Source: Terriglobales bacterium
GTDB lineage: Bacteria > Acidobacteriota > Terriglobia > Terriglobales > Acidobacteriaceae
Length of the DNA stretch: 64,000 nucleotides
Direction of reading: 5' to 3'
Assembly (NCBI GenBank): GCA_035651655.1
Contig: DASRFG010000035.1
Location: forward strand, 62,001-126,000
A program made the position numbers and the translations under genes. The notes beneath the pieces are model-generated. The model saw nothing but the letters and a program-made list of their open reading frames with translations. It was not told the origin of the DNA and searched no databases. This document shows positions 8,529 to 16,155 of this stretch, in pieces. Within the stretch, counting starts at the first letter, position 1. The number at the start of each line of letters is the position of its first letter.

Positions 8529-9194
8529 TCAGGCTGCCTTCTGTGCGGGAGCTTCAGTCGTCTTCTGCTCGCCTCCCTGTCCCCGTTCTTGTTGCGATGT
8601 TGACGTTTGAACGGGTATTTGCCGCACGTTATTCTGATCCTGAGGAAGTGGTACGGTTACGTACAACACGCCATCCCGAAATTCGGCGCGGGCCTGCTCA
8701 GGATTGACCCCGTCGGGCAGGGCGATAGCGCGATAGAAACGCCCATATCTCCGCTCAATCCGACGAATTCCGCCATCACCTTCCTCTCGCTCGTCCCGGC
8801 GTTCCCCTTGGATGACCAGGACATCGTTATCAATCTCCACTCTGACGTCATTCTCTTTGAGGCCCGGCAGTTCAGCAGCCACAACCAGGTTTCCATCCTG
8901 GACGGCGATGTCAACCGCAGGCGTCCATGCCGTAGTGCTCAGGTCATCGCCTCGACCCGAAGCATTGGCGGCCCTTGATTGCCCCATCACCCGGTTCATC
9001 TCCTGCTGGATCCTGCTGATTATTGAGAAGGGGCTATCGTCGAAGATGGCAAAAGGATCTAGTAAGAGTGAAGGAAGACTGGGAAGCGCGCCACCGCGAC
9101 GGGCCAACGTGGTTTGTTGACCTCGCTGTCCTCTTTCTTCCCCCTGAGAGCTGGTCTGTGAAGTTGATTGCTGGTTTGACTTTTGTGCTGACAT
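8529..9194 (-). CDS. Small heat shock protein, Hsp20/alpha-crystallin family
   Basis: 221 residues. The alpha-crystallin domain spans about residues 91-183 ('VDIAVQDGNLVVAAELPGL' to 'GVLYVTVPLP'), preceded by a Gln/Ser-rich disordered N-terminus with an 'LLLDPFAIFDD' hydrophobic patch, and followed by a Gln-rich tail holding an 'IPV' anchoring motif. Such proteins are ATP-independent holdases that bind unfolding proteins in the cytoplasm. At over 220 aa it is longer than usual because of the two low-complexity ends. The ATG at 9194 is used because AAGGAGG lies just upstream; a GTG directly precedes it. It lies 40 bases downstream of an HdeD-like gene, probably the same transcript. Confidence 0.95.
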   Translation of the reverse strand: MSAQKSNQQSTSQTSSQGEERGQRGQQTTLARRGGALPSLPSLLLDPFAIFDDSPFSIISRIQQEMNRVMGQSRAANASGRGDDLSTTAWTPAVDIAVQDGNLVVAAELPGLKENDVRVEIDNDVLVIQGERRDEREEGDGGIRRIERRYGRFYRAIALPDGVNPEQARAEFRDGVLYVTVPLPQDQNNVRQIPVQTSTSQQERGQGGEQKTTEAPAQKAA

Positions 9195-9234
9195 CACCCC
9201 TCCTTTATTTGAGTTATTTAAAGTGCTCAGAAGC

Positions 9235-9876
9235 TTACTGATAACGCCTCGCGCTCAAACTGCCGGTATATCCCTGCGAATTGGAGCTCCGAAAATTGTG
9301 GGGAATTCGCCCTGACATAATCGACGACCAGCCCCTAGCTATCAGCGATAGGCCCAGGGCCAGGCCGAAGAACTGCGGTCCTAGCCACGGCCATGCGGTC
9401 CACAAGATGGTCCCCAACAAGAGCGTGACAGCGCCGTCGAAGACCATCCAGGTCCACCCCGGAAATTTAAGTCGAAATGCGGCAATCATGCGAAAGAGAC
9501 CAATCACTGTGAAATAAGAAGCCAACAGCAGCATCCAGGCGATCGCACCAGCAGCGGAATGAGCGGCTATTAACAACCCGATGGGAACGCCTGCAATTGC
9601 CGGCGTGATGTGCAAGAAAAATTCAGCTGACCTGCGTACGTGAAAAGCGTGCACGGCTTCCACAATTCCACTGAACACGATTAGCCATGCAAAAAGCATC
9701 TCCGGCGCAAATGTCTGGGTCCGAGTGGTACTAAGTGCAACGATGCCGACAAGGATCAGAGCGGCACCGAGCTGGGCGGACCAACTGCGAGGCAGAGCCT
9801 CCAACGAGGCACGTGCTATTGGCCGACTCCCTGGGTTTTCTGCTCTGAATGGAGTTTCGGAAGCTGCCCTGTCCAT
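9235..9876 (-). CDS. HdeD-like membrane protein (DUF308), copy 1
   Basis: 213 residues, with about six transmembrane helices arranged as three hairpins typical of the HdeD/DUF308 family; 'VFSGIVEAVHAFHVRR' and 'GWTWMVFDGAVTLLLGTILW' match the family's repeated 'G..E..HA' and 'W..DG...L.LG' motifs. HdeD is linked to acid resistance in enterobacteria and is a standard member of transferable stress-tolerance loci. The start at 9876 has GGAGG six bases upstream; 9912 would add 12 residues without a ribosome-binding site. It is the upstream gene of a likely hdeD-hsp20 operon and is paralogous to 12529-13113. Confidence 0.85.
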   Translation of the reverse strand: MDRAASETPFRAENPGSRPIARASLEALPRSWSAQLGAALILVGIVALSTTRTQTFAPEMLFAWLIVFSGIVEAVHAFHVRRSAEFFLHITPAIAGVPIGLLIAAHSAAGAIAWMLLLASYFTVIGLFRMIAAFRLKFPGWTWMVFDGAVTLLLGTILWTAWPWLGPQFFGLALGLSLIARGWSSIMSGRIPHNFRSSNSQGYTGSLSARRYQ

Positions 9877-10249
9877 CCTGCCCCTCCAGCGGTCAGCAAT
9901 AAAAAGCTGCACTCACGTGACTTAACGCCTATTGCGAATGCTAGCGAGGGCATTGTGTCCAGGCAATTCCTCATGAGGACGAGCCTGACCTTCGAAAGAA
10001 TGCCTAGCCAGCGATCTGCCGGTTGTCGGATGTGGCCCTAGGCTGGTAGGAGTTGCTGCAGCTAGGACAGCGGTGCCGTCAGTAGCACTGGATGTCGCGA
10101 GAAATGGAGCAGATTGCCTATTGATGTCAACCTATGTCGGAAATTGACGGTTTTGCCTTCCACGATAGTAGTAAAGAATCCCAATAGGTCACGCGAGCTA
10201 GACCACAAGTCCGCGGGAACTATAAACGCCCTCACCACTAGGAGATGCG
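9877..10249. other. Divergent intergenic region, no gene seen
   Basis: 373 bases between the HdeD-like gene (minus) and a LuxR-type response regulator (plus). No plausible ORF or RNA gene was found. TTGACG at 10144-10149 with TAGTAG about 16 bases downstream is a weak promoter candidate for the response regulator; AGGAG at 10240-10244 is its ribosome-binding site. No CIRCE element (TTAGCACTC-N9-GAGTGCTAA) was seen. Confidence 0.4.
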
Positions 10250-11107
10250 ATGGCAACGAACGGGAGAAACCCTGACGATCGTTTCCGAACTGGACGTCGT
10301 TCCCCAGTAACTGAAATGCGATCTGGTGCTGAAAATTGGCCTGCAACCAAGGTCCAGGAGATCTGGCAGCATAACAGCAATTTGCGGCCTATTTCCGGTA
10401 CTGCCCTGGAGGGCATCACTGAGGCGACCCAACTGGAATCAGCAGGACGAGAGGGTCAGGTGAAGGCAAATAGAAGTTTCACGATTCTGGTGGTGGATGA
10501 TCATCCGGTGGTACGCGAAGGCTTAGTCGCACTTATAAATCGCCGTTCGGATATGCGAGTCATCGCTGAGGCGAGCAATGGCCAAGAAGCCGTGGAAAAA
10601 TTCCTTGCTCAGCGGCCGGATGTTGTCCTGCTCGATCTGCGGATGCCGGTTATGGGTGGAGTAGAAACGGTCATGGCTATTTGCCACGAAGACCCCACGG
10701 CACGGATTTCGATGTTCACGGTGTGCCACTGCGAGGAAGACATTTACCGCGCGTTACGAGCAGGAGCACAAGGATACGTGCTGAAGGAGGCCCCAGCCGA
10801 CGAGCTGCTCGCCTGTATCCGCGCGATTGGTGAAGGGCGTACGTGGATCCCACCAGACGTTGGCGCCAAGCTGGCAAAGCGGGTCGCCGATCCCGAGTTG
10901 ACGAACCGCGAACGAGAGGTCCTTCACGCCGTGGCGACTGGCAAAAGCAACAAGGAGATTGGATCAGCTTTTAACATCAGTGAAGCTACAGTGAAGGTGC
11001 ACGTCACGCACATCCTGGAAAAGCTCAAAGTCGCCGGCCGTACTGAGGCCATAAATGTGGCTGCGAAGAGGGGCCTGGTACATCTAGGCTCGGGGATTGC
11101 GGCTTGA
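10250..11107 (+). CDS. Response regulator, NarL/LuxR family, with unusual N-terminal extension
   Basis: 285 residues. A receiver domain (about 77-190) carries Asp83/Asp84, phospho-acceptor Asp129 ('VVLLDLRMP') and Lys179; a LuxR/GerE helix-turn-helix follows (about 214-275, 'LTNREREVLHAVATGKSNKEI'). The first 75 residues match nothing I recognise and are hydrophilic; AGGAG five bases before the ATG supports this long start, but an in-frame GTG at 10460 with GAGGG upstream would give a standard-length regulator. The next gene, 83 bases on, is a sensor-less histidine kinase, its likely partner. Position among chaperone and HdeD genes suggests a stress response. Confidence 0.88.
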   Translation: MATNGRNPDDRFRTGRRSPVTEMRSGAENWPATKVQEIWQHNSNLRPISGTALEGITEATQLESAGREGQVKANRSFTILVVDDHPVVREGLVALINRRSDMRVIAEASNGQEAVEKFLAQRPDVVLLDLRMPVMGGVETVMAICHEDPTARISMFTVCHCEEDIYRALRAGAQGYVLKEAPADELLACIRAIGEGRTWIPPDVGAKLAKRVADPELTNREREVLHAVATGKSNKEIGSAFNISEATVKVHVTHILEKLKVAGRTEAINVAAKRGLVHLGSGIAA

Positions 11108-11190
11108 ATGCACCTCTGTCCAATAGCAGCGGCCAAATTTGATCGTTCAAACACTTTGACGCGCCAAGCTCCCAAGGAAGCAGACACTTC

Positions 11191-11898
11191 ATGTCATTGA
11201 AACCATTTTCCAGGTTGCGGAAGTTGAGCGTTGTTCTCCCCAGGCGTCATTATATGAGCGACCCCAGTTTGCAATCTTTCTGTCAGCAAATGGTATTGAA
11301 AGAACGCAAGCAATTAGCGGCCGACATCCACGACACACTCTGTCAAAGCCTGAGCGCTATCATTCTTCAGCTACAAGCGGCCGAAGAAGAGCTTCCGCAT
11401 AACTTGGACATCGCTCAACGGCACATACGCCGCGCACACGAGCTGGCGGGGAGCAGTATAAGCGAAGCGCGGCGCACGATCTGGAGACTCTTTCATGATT
11501 CGTCGGAAGAAGAGGACCTGGCGACAGCCTTGTCCCTATTAGCGAAGGACCTTTTAGCGGAGACACCTCTGAAACTCGAGCTCTTGATTCCGAAAATGGC
11601 TCGATCGGTCCGACCAGACATTCGGCTTTTGCTCTTGCACGTCGGAAGAGAAGCGGTGACGAATGTCGTAAAGCACGCACGTGCGACTAACGTCCGCATT
11701 GAGCTGCTCTACAAAAAAAGAGAAGCACTGTTGTGCGTCCACGATGACGGCCTTGGGATCCATAATTCTGCCGCACCGCGAGATTGCTTTGGCATTACTA
11801 GCATGCGTCAAGGAGCAGAGAGTCAGGGGGGAACGCTTTTAGTTCAAAGCCAGCCGGGCAAAGGAACGCGCGTTATGGCACGTGTACCTTTGGACTAG
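11191..11898 (+). CDS. Sensor histidine kinase, HisKA_3 type, without sensor domain
   Basis: 235 residues. The dimerisation/phospho-acceptor helix carries 'ERKQLAADIHDTLCQSL' with His47; the ATPase domain has an N-box 'EAVTNVVKHARA' and a G-box 'DDGLGI', and ends with 'GKGTRVMARVPL'. There is no transmembrane segment and only about 35 residues before the H-box, so the protein must be cytoplasmic and receive its signal from another protein or from that short N-terminus. NarL-type kinases normally pair with LuxR-type regulators, and the gene just upstream is one. AAGGAAG ten bases upstream marks the start. Confidence 0.88.
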   Translation: MSLKPFSRLRKLSVVLPRRHYMSDPSLQSFCQQMVLKERKQLAADIHDTLCQSLSAIILQLQAAEEELPHNLDIAQRHIRRAHELAGSSISEARRTIWRLFHDSSEEEDLATALSLLAKDLLAETPLKLELLIPKMARSVRPDIRLLLLHVGREAVTNVVKHARATNVRIELLYKKREALLCVHDDGLGIHNSAAPRDCFGITSMRQGAESQGGTLLVQSQPGKGTRVMARVPLD

Positions 11899-11945
11899 GA
11901 TTTTTTCTCTCTGTTGTTGGGCGGCTGCCACTCGAATTTTCTGTT

Positions 11946-12515
11946 TTAGTTTGCTTTCTTCTGACGTTGTCCCACCCGCACCATTGCAGGACGCAACAGG
12001 CGGTCTCGGAGTTTGTAGCCACGTTGAAGTTCTTCCTCGACGTGGGCCTCGTCGCCAACTGCATTTTCTGACATCTCAACTGCTTCGTGCAGGTGCGGAT
12101 CGAAAGGCTCACCCCGAGATGGTATTCGCCTGAGCCCGAGCTTGCTGAGCGCATCGTGTAATTGCTTGCGGATCAGCTCCACGCCAGAACGAAAGTCCTG
12201 CAGATTCACGGCAGGTGCTTGCAGGGCGCGATCAAAACTGTCCAGGATGGGCAACAAGGACTTGAGAGCGTCCTCGAGAGCAAATTCCTTGAATTCCTGT
12301 TGTGCCCGGGCATTGCGCTTGCGGACATTTTCAAACTCCGCTTGCACGCGGGCGACACGATCGAGAAGTACGTCGCGCTCTGACTTTATTTGTTCCACCT
12401 CATTCTGCGTTGAATCCGTGCCTTGCTGTGCAGGCTGCCGAGTTTCTGACGCTTGTCCCAGTGAGGTTTGTTCTGCATCCGCCGGTTCCGGTATTTGTGA
12501 CTTAGTCTCAGCCAT
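11946..12515 (-). CDS. grpE: GrpE, nucleotide exchange factor of DnaK
   Basis: 189 residues. A Gln/Glu-rich N-terminus leads into the long coiled-coil ('ERDVLLDRVARVQAEFENVRKR') and the C-terminal beta-wing domain with the signature 'FDPHLHEAV' and 'LQRGYKLRDRLLRPAMVRV'. GrpE releases ADP from DnaK in the Hsp70 cycle. No dnaK or dnaJ is next to it here; instead it lies 13 bases downstream of an HdeD-like gene in the same direction. It may be a second, stress-dedicated copy, but that cannot be decided from this window. Confidence 0.95.
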   Translation of the reverse strand: MAETKSQIPEPADAEQTSLGQASETRQPAQQGTDSTQNEVEQIKSERDVLLDRVARVQAEFENVRKRNARAQQEFKEFALEDALKSLLPILDSFDRALQAPAVNLQDFRSGVELIRKQLHDALSKLGLRRIPSRGEPFDPHLHEAVEMSENAVGDEAHVEEELQRGYKLRDRLLRPAMVRVGQRQKKAN

Positions 12516-12528
12516 TGCAACCCATCAA

Positions 12529-13113
12529 TTAAGCTGCTTGTCTCACTTGTGCTTGTGCAGGTGCTCGCAGGTTGTGAATCGCGAGCGCAAGCATAATGTA
12601 TGACCAACCGCGCAGAATTAGTGACACTCCTACAGCTAGTCCCAGGAACCATAGCCCCGACCATGGCCACTCTGCCCAAAGTAGGATTCCTAGCACCAGG
12701 CTAACGATCCCATCAAAAACTGCCCAGCCCCAGTTGGGATACTTCAAGCGAATTGCAGTGATCAACCGGAGTAAACCAAACGCGGTAAAGAACGACGCAA
12801 AAAGAAGCGTCCATGCAAGGGCGCCGGCAACGGGATGAGTCACCACCAGTAAGCCGACGAGCGTTCCCAAAATTCCAGCGATGAGATGAAGCACGGCGCC
12901 GCCCCAACGTCGGACGCGAAACGCATGTATAGCCTCGATGATGCCACTCACCACCAGTAGCCAACCCAGCACGAGCACAGTTCCCAGGGTGGCTGCGGGA
13001 ATAATGAGGAATGCAATAGTTCCCAGAACCACCATCATGATTCCGAGTGCCAGGAACCATCCCCACCTGCGCCGCAAACTCTCTACTTCAATTGACAATG
13101 GCGTTGTAACCAT
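12529..13113 (-). CDS. HdeD-like membrane protein (DUF308), copy 2
   Basis: 194 residues and about six transmembrane helices. It resembles copy 1 closely in the central and C-terminal parts ('VVSGIIEAIHAFRVRRWGG', 'LRLITAIRLKYPNWGWAVFDG', 'LILRGWSYIM'). GAGG five bases before the ATG supports the start. It is the first gene of an hdeD-grpE pair and diverges from a thioredoxin gene. Two HdeD paralogues within 3.3 kb, each ahead of a chaperone gene, suggest duplicated membrane/chaperone units. Confidence 0.88.
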   Translation of the reverse strand: MVTTPLSIEVESLRRRWGWFLALGIMMVVLGTIAFLIIPAATLGTVLVLGWLLVVSGIIEAIHAFRVRRWGGAVLHLIAGILGTLVGLLVVTHPVAGALAWTLLFASFFTAFGLLRLITAIRLKYPNWGWAVFDGIVSLVLGILLWAEWPWSGLWFLGLAVGVSLILRGWSYIMLALAIHNLRAPAQAQVRQAA

Positions 13114-13387
13114 ATGGCCTCGCGAGATAACTGATCTCTATAGTTTGAATGGCGCGCCCTGCTTGTCCCAAGTTTCTACTTTCAAACCGGATGCGCACGG
13201 CATGCCTCTTCTGGCAAACAATCTAGCTGAGGGGTGGTGCCGCATCAATTCCTCTAGAGCATGAACAGAGGACTAGACAAGATGGCGGCGCCAGGCTTGC
13301 TCGGCTGTGGTAGCAGGATCTAGCGCTTTCGCAGCAGGTAACATTTAATTTGCATCAGTTAGAATGGTCCATCTAGCGGAGGGCTTT

Positions 13388-13834
13388 ATGCCGGTGATCC
13401 GATCATGTAAGACTTGTGGACGCAAGAACCGCATTCCGGCAGCACACCTTGCAGACAGCGGCCGCTGCGGCGCATGTAAGTCTCAACTGCCTCCGCTAGG
13501 TGAGCCGCTGGAGGTCGATCGTGAGCAGTTCGAGGAGATCGTGCACAACGCTCGCGTTCCCGTCTTAGCTGATTTCTGGGCCTCATGGTGCGGACCCTGC
13601 CATATGGCAGCACCTGAGGTCGCTCGTACTGCCTCCGACCTGGCCGGACAAGCAGTGGTCATGAAGGTGGATACCGAACGTTATCCTGAGCTGGCGTCCC
13701 GCTACAACGTCCGCGGCATACCGAATTTTGTGGTGTTCTTCAAAGGCCGTCCCGTTTCACAGCAGGCGGGAGTCATGGACCATCAGCAACTGGAAAGCTT
13801 GTTAAAGTCCGCCGCATGGGCGCCCGCGGCTTGA
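13388..13834 (+). CDS. trxC: Thioredoxin 2 with N-terminal zinc ribbon
   Basis: 148 residues. Two CxxC pairs at the N-terminus ('CKTCGRKN' and 'CGAC') form the zinc ribbon typical of TrxC; the thioredoxin fold follows with active site WCGPC in 'FWASWCGPCHMAAPEV', the cis-Pro loop 'VRGIPNFVVF', and 'GVMDHQQLESLL'. TrxC-type proteins reduce cytoplasmic disulfides and are often induced by oxidative stress. The start at 13388 is chosen because the zinc-ribbon Cys follow at once; 13364 would add eight residues. Thioredoxins are also found in transmissible stress-tolerance loci beside hdeD and hsp20. Confidence 0.93.
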   Translation: MPVIRSCKTCGRKNRIPAAHLADSGRCGACKSQLPPLGEPLEVDREQFEEIVHNARVPVLADFWASWCGPCHMAAPEVARTASDLAGQAVVMKVDTERYPELASRYNVRGIPNFVVFFKGRPVSQQAGVMDHQQLESLLKSAAWAPAA

Positions 13835-13990
13835 GTGCAGCAGAGATAAAGATTATTCACGTCTGCAGTCCCTACCGCATAAGTTGTAGCTTCAATTCAT
13901 TCTCCGGGGCAATTGTGCGCGTCGTGTAATGCCCGTAGGCTCGATGTGCAGGAGTCAAGACACGTCACCACAACACGAAGGAGCGGACCA

Positions 13991-14356
13991 ATGAAGAAGT
14001 TAATGTCGAGTCTATTCGCAGTAGTGCTTTCGCTTTCGATCGCGGCATGGGGATACCAGAGTTCGCAAAGTGATCAGTCGCAGCAAGGCGGACAAGGACA
14101 ACAGAGTGGTCAAGCTCAGCAGAGCGACCAATCACAGCAAGGCGGCCAAAACTCTCAACAGAGCATGTCGGGCCAAGTCAGCGACAATGGAAAAACATTT
14201 ACTGACAGTCATGACAAGAAGACCTACAAGGTAAGCAATCCTGACGCTCTGAAAGGTCACGAAGGCCAGGAGGTAGGACTCATAGTTCATGTGGATCCTG
14301 ACACCAATACCATCCACATAATTCAGCTGGAGGCGCCACCGACTCCACAGCGGTGA
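13991..14356 (+). CDS. Exported Gln/Ser-rich small protein
   Basis: 121 residues. A signal peptide (about residues 1-22, after AAGGAG) is followed by a low-complexity block of repeated 'QSDQSQQGGQ'-type units (about residues 25-58) and a compact C-terminal domain (about 60-117) with 'GKTFTDSHDKKTYKVSNPDALKGHEGQ' features split over short strands and 'LIVHVDPDTNTIHII'. The C-terminal part resembles small exported domains often seen in Acidobacteria that look like OB-type folds. No enzymatic motif is visible. The start at 13991 is preferred to 13913 because it yields the signal peptide. Confidence 0.75.
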   Translation: MKKLMSSLFAVVLSLSIAAWGYQSSQSDQSQQGGQGQQSGQAQQSDQSQQGGQNSQQSMSGQVSDNGKTFTDSHDKKTYKVSNPDALKGHEGQEVGLIVHVDPDTNTIHIIQLEAPPTPQR

Positions 14357-14381
14357 AGCTGACCAGACAGCAAGTAGCATC

Positions 14382-14422
14382 GGGGCGTTGTGATTGAGAA
14401 AGTCTGCAACATCACGCGCCCC
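14382..14422 (+). terminator. Bipartite stem-loop downstream of the exported protein
   Basis: GGGGCG pairs with CGCCCC and, after a small interior loop, GTGAT pairs with ATCAC, closing a 16-base loop. It begins 25 bases after the stop codon. There is no T-tract, so intrinsic termination is doubtful. It also lies upstream of groES and could act in its leader. Confidence 0.35.
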
Positions 14423-14489
14423 ACCCCAACTGAATTTCCGCCCGGTTCGGTGGCTTCAAGATATTCGTCGGATCGTAAGGAGTTGACGC

Positions 14490-14813
14490 ATGGCCATAAA
14501 TTTCGTTCCACTGCACGATCGCATCCTGGTGCGCCGTATTGAAGAGCAGGAAACCACCAGGGGTGGACTCATCATTCCAGATACCGCGCAGGAAAAGCCG
14601 CAAGAAGGCGAGGTCTTAGCGGTCGGCAAGGGCAAAACCAACGAAAATGGTAAGGTCCTTCCTCTGGACGTCAAAGCCGGAGATCGAATTCTGTTCGGAA
14701 AATTCGCGGGTAACGACATTATTCTGGAAGGCGAAGATCTTCTAATCATGCGAGAAGATGAAGTGCTGGGATTATTGGCGAAGAGTAGCAAGCGGGCCCG
14801 AGAGGCAGCATAG
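14490..14813 (+). CDS. groES: Co-chaperonin GroES (Hsp10), without adjacent groEL
   Basis: 107 residues. It contains the Hsp10 signature near the N-terminus ('[17 protein letters not shown]'), the mobile loop ('[19 protein letters not shown]') with the GroEL-binding Gly-Leu-Ile-Ile, and '[14 protein letters not shown]'. It is about ten residues longer than usual owing to a basic C-terminal tail ('[11 protein letters not shown]'). AAGGAG seven bases upstream marks the start. The downstream gene is a phosphoesterase-like protein rather than groEL, so this is an orphan co-chaperonin, possibly an extra copy serving the stress region or a main GroEL elsewhere. Confidence 0.95.
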   Translation: MAINFVPLHDRILVRRIEEQETTRGGLIIPDTAQEKPQEGEVLAVGKGKTNENGKVLPLDVKAGDRILFGKFAGNDIILEGEDLLIMREDEVLGLLAKSSKRAREAA

Positions 14814-14852
14814 CGATCGGGCATCATGTAACCGGCAATTTCAGGAGGAACC

Positions 14853-15563
14853 TTGCGCAAACGAGTATCGAAAATACTGGCTGCTGCTGACGCTCGCGGT
14901 AACATCGAAGCGGTGCAGCAGTTTGCGGAGGAAGCCGCTAACGTTGGAGCCGACGCGATTGTGCTTCTGGGAAGTTTGACCGACAACAATGCCAAGGTAA
15001 GAGAGTACGGCCGGGTGCTCAGAGCCTTGTCCACCCCCGGACTCCCCGCCTTTTACATTCCGGGTCGTGAAGATGCTCCCTTTGCCGAGTTTCTCCACCA
15101 GGCCGCGAATATCGAGGTCGTTTGTCCAAATCTCCATGGCGTTCACGGCACCTTTGCTTTTGCCTCGGGATACCTACTGTTTGCCGGGATGGGCGGCGCG
15201 ATTGAGGATGAAGCCAACACTTTACGCGACGAGACTGAGACTCTTCGCTATCCCGGCTGGGAAGTCGAGTATCGGCTCAAGTTTCTCCGTGAGTTGAAGG
15301 ACTATCAACAAGTATTCCTGTTCGCCACTCCCCCCGAACACAAGGGGCATCATCAAAAAGGCAGCTCGGTTGTAGCGGAGCTAATCAAGACCTACAAGCC
15401 GCGGGTTGCGCTGTCCGGGGGACGAGCGCCCAGTCAGGAATTGCTGGGGACCTCACTGCTGGTGACGGTTGGCGGGCTTGAGCACGGCGACTTCACTTTA
15501 GTGGACCTGGGCAAACACACGGCTACGGCCGCTACTCTCGGTCAAACGCTCAAGGTCGCATAG
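14853..15563 (+). CDS. Calcineurin-like metallophosphoesterase-fold protein with degenerate metal motifs
   Basis: 236 residues starting at a TTG with AGGAGG upstream. The overall pattern follows Icc/YfcE-like phosphoesterases: an N-terminal 'KILAAADARGNIEAVQQF' where active enzymes have D-x-H-G-N, 'ADAIVLLGSLTDN' where they have GDxxD, 'PAFYIPGREDAPF' where they have GNHD, and 'VFLFATPPEHKGHH' near the place of the late His motif. The first His, the GD Asp and the Asn/His of GNHD are replaced. It may therefore be inactive or use a different metal arrangement. It lies 39 bases after groES in the same direction. Confidence 0.65.
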   Translation: MRKRVSKILAAADARGNIEAVQQFAEEAANVGADAIVLLGSLTDNNAKVREYGRVLRALSTPGLPAFYIPGREDAPFAEFLHQAANIEVVCPNLHGVHGTFAFASGYLLFAGMGGAIEDEANTLRDETETLRYPGWEVEYRLKFLRELKDYQQVFLFATPPEHKGHHQKGSSVVAELIKTYKPRVALSGGRAPSQELLGTSLLVTVGGLEHGDFTLVDLGKHTATAATLGQTLKVA

Positions 15564-15584
15564 CCTGATTCGCATAACCTGACC

Positions 15585-15962
15585 TTAGCTCCCAGGTCCT
15601 TCACTCGGCGTTCGTTCGAATTGTTCCTGACAGTCACGGCAATATAGAGTCCAGGGGATAGCTTCCAAGCGCTTTTCACCTATTTCACGTCCACAATTGG
15701 TGCATTGACCGAATGTGCCATCGTCAATTCGATCGAGCGCGCCTTCGATAAGACGCAAGAGCCGTCTGGCCTGAGCCCTTCGCTGAAAAACAAACTCTTT
15801 GGTGTAGGTGGTGTTAGAACGGTCACCGAGATCCTGGGGTTCGCTGTGATCGAAGCTTCTGCTTTCCTGTTCCAAACTGCCAAGTGAGCTAATGAGTTCT
15901 TGCCTGCGAACCTCCAAATCCTTCTTGAACAACTCAACCCGCGGCTGCGCGAGAGCGTTCAT
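15585..15962 (-). CDS. DksA/TraR-family zinc-finger protein
   Basis: About 125 residues from the ATG at 15962 (an ORF start at 16019 adds 19 unlikely residues). A coiled-coil N-terminal half ('VELFKKDLEVRRQELISSL') is followed by the C4 zinc finger 'CTNCGREIGEKRLEAIPW' ending in 'CRDC'. DksA-type proteins insert the coiled coil into the RNA polymerase secondary channel and work with ppGpp; the 'DRSNTTYTKEF' segment lies where DksA carries its acidic tip. It converges on the phosphoesterase-like gene, with 21 bases between stops. Confidence 0.88.
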   Translation of the reverse strand: MNALAQPRVELFKKDLEVRRQELISSLGSLEQESRSFDHSEPQDLGDRSNTTYTKEFVFQRRAQARRLLRLIEGALDRIDDGTFGQCTNCGREIGEKRLEAIPWTLYCRDCQEQFERTPSEGPGS

Positions 15963-16155
15963 GAGGGAAAGTAGCCAGGCCAATCGCAGTTTCGTGCATT
16001 GCGCGTGGCGGCCAACCATTCATGAGAACGCTGCCTTGGCCTTCGGACAAGTTCCATGCACCGCCAAATTCTGTCAGTACTCGACGTTGGCCGACAGACT
16101 CCTGCAACAATAGGTGATATGAGCTTCGAGTAAATGGAAAGTGGAGCCTTCTCCG

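Noticed and set aside
14357-14489. CIRCE or similar heat-shock operator ahead of groES
   Set aside because: No TTAGCACTC-N9-GAGTGCTAA or close variant is present; only a GC-rich hairpin was found.
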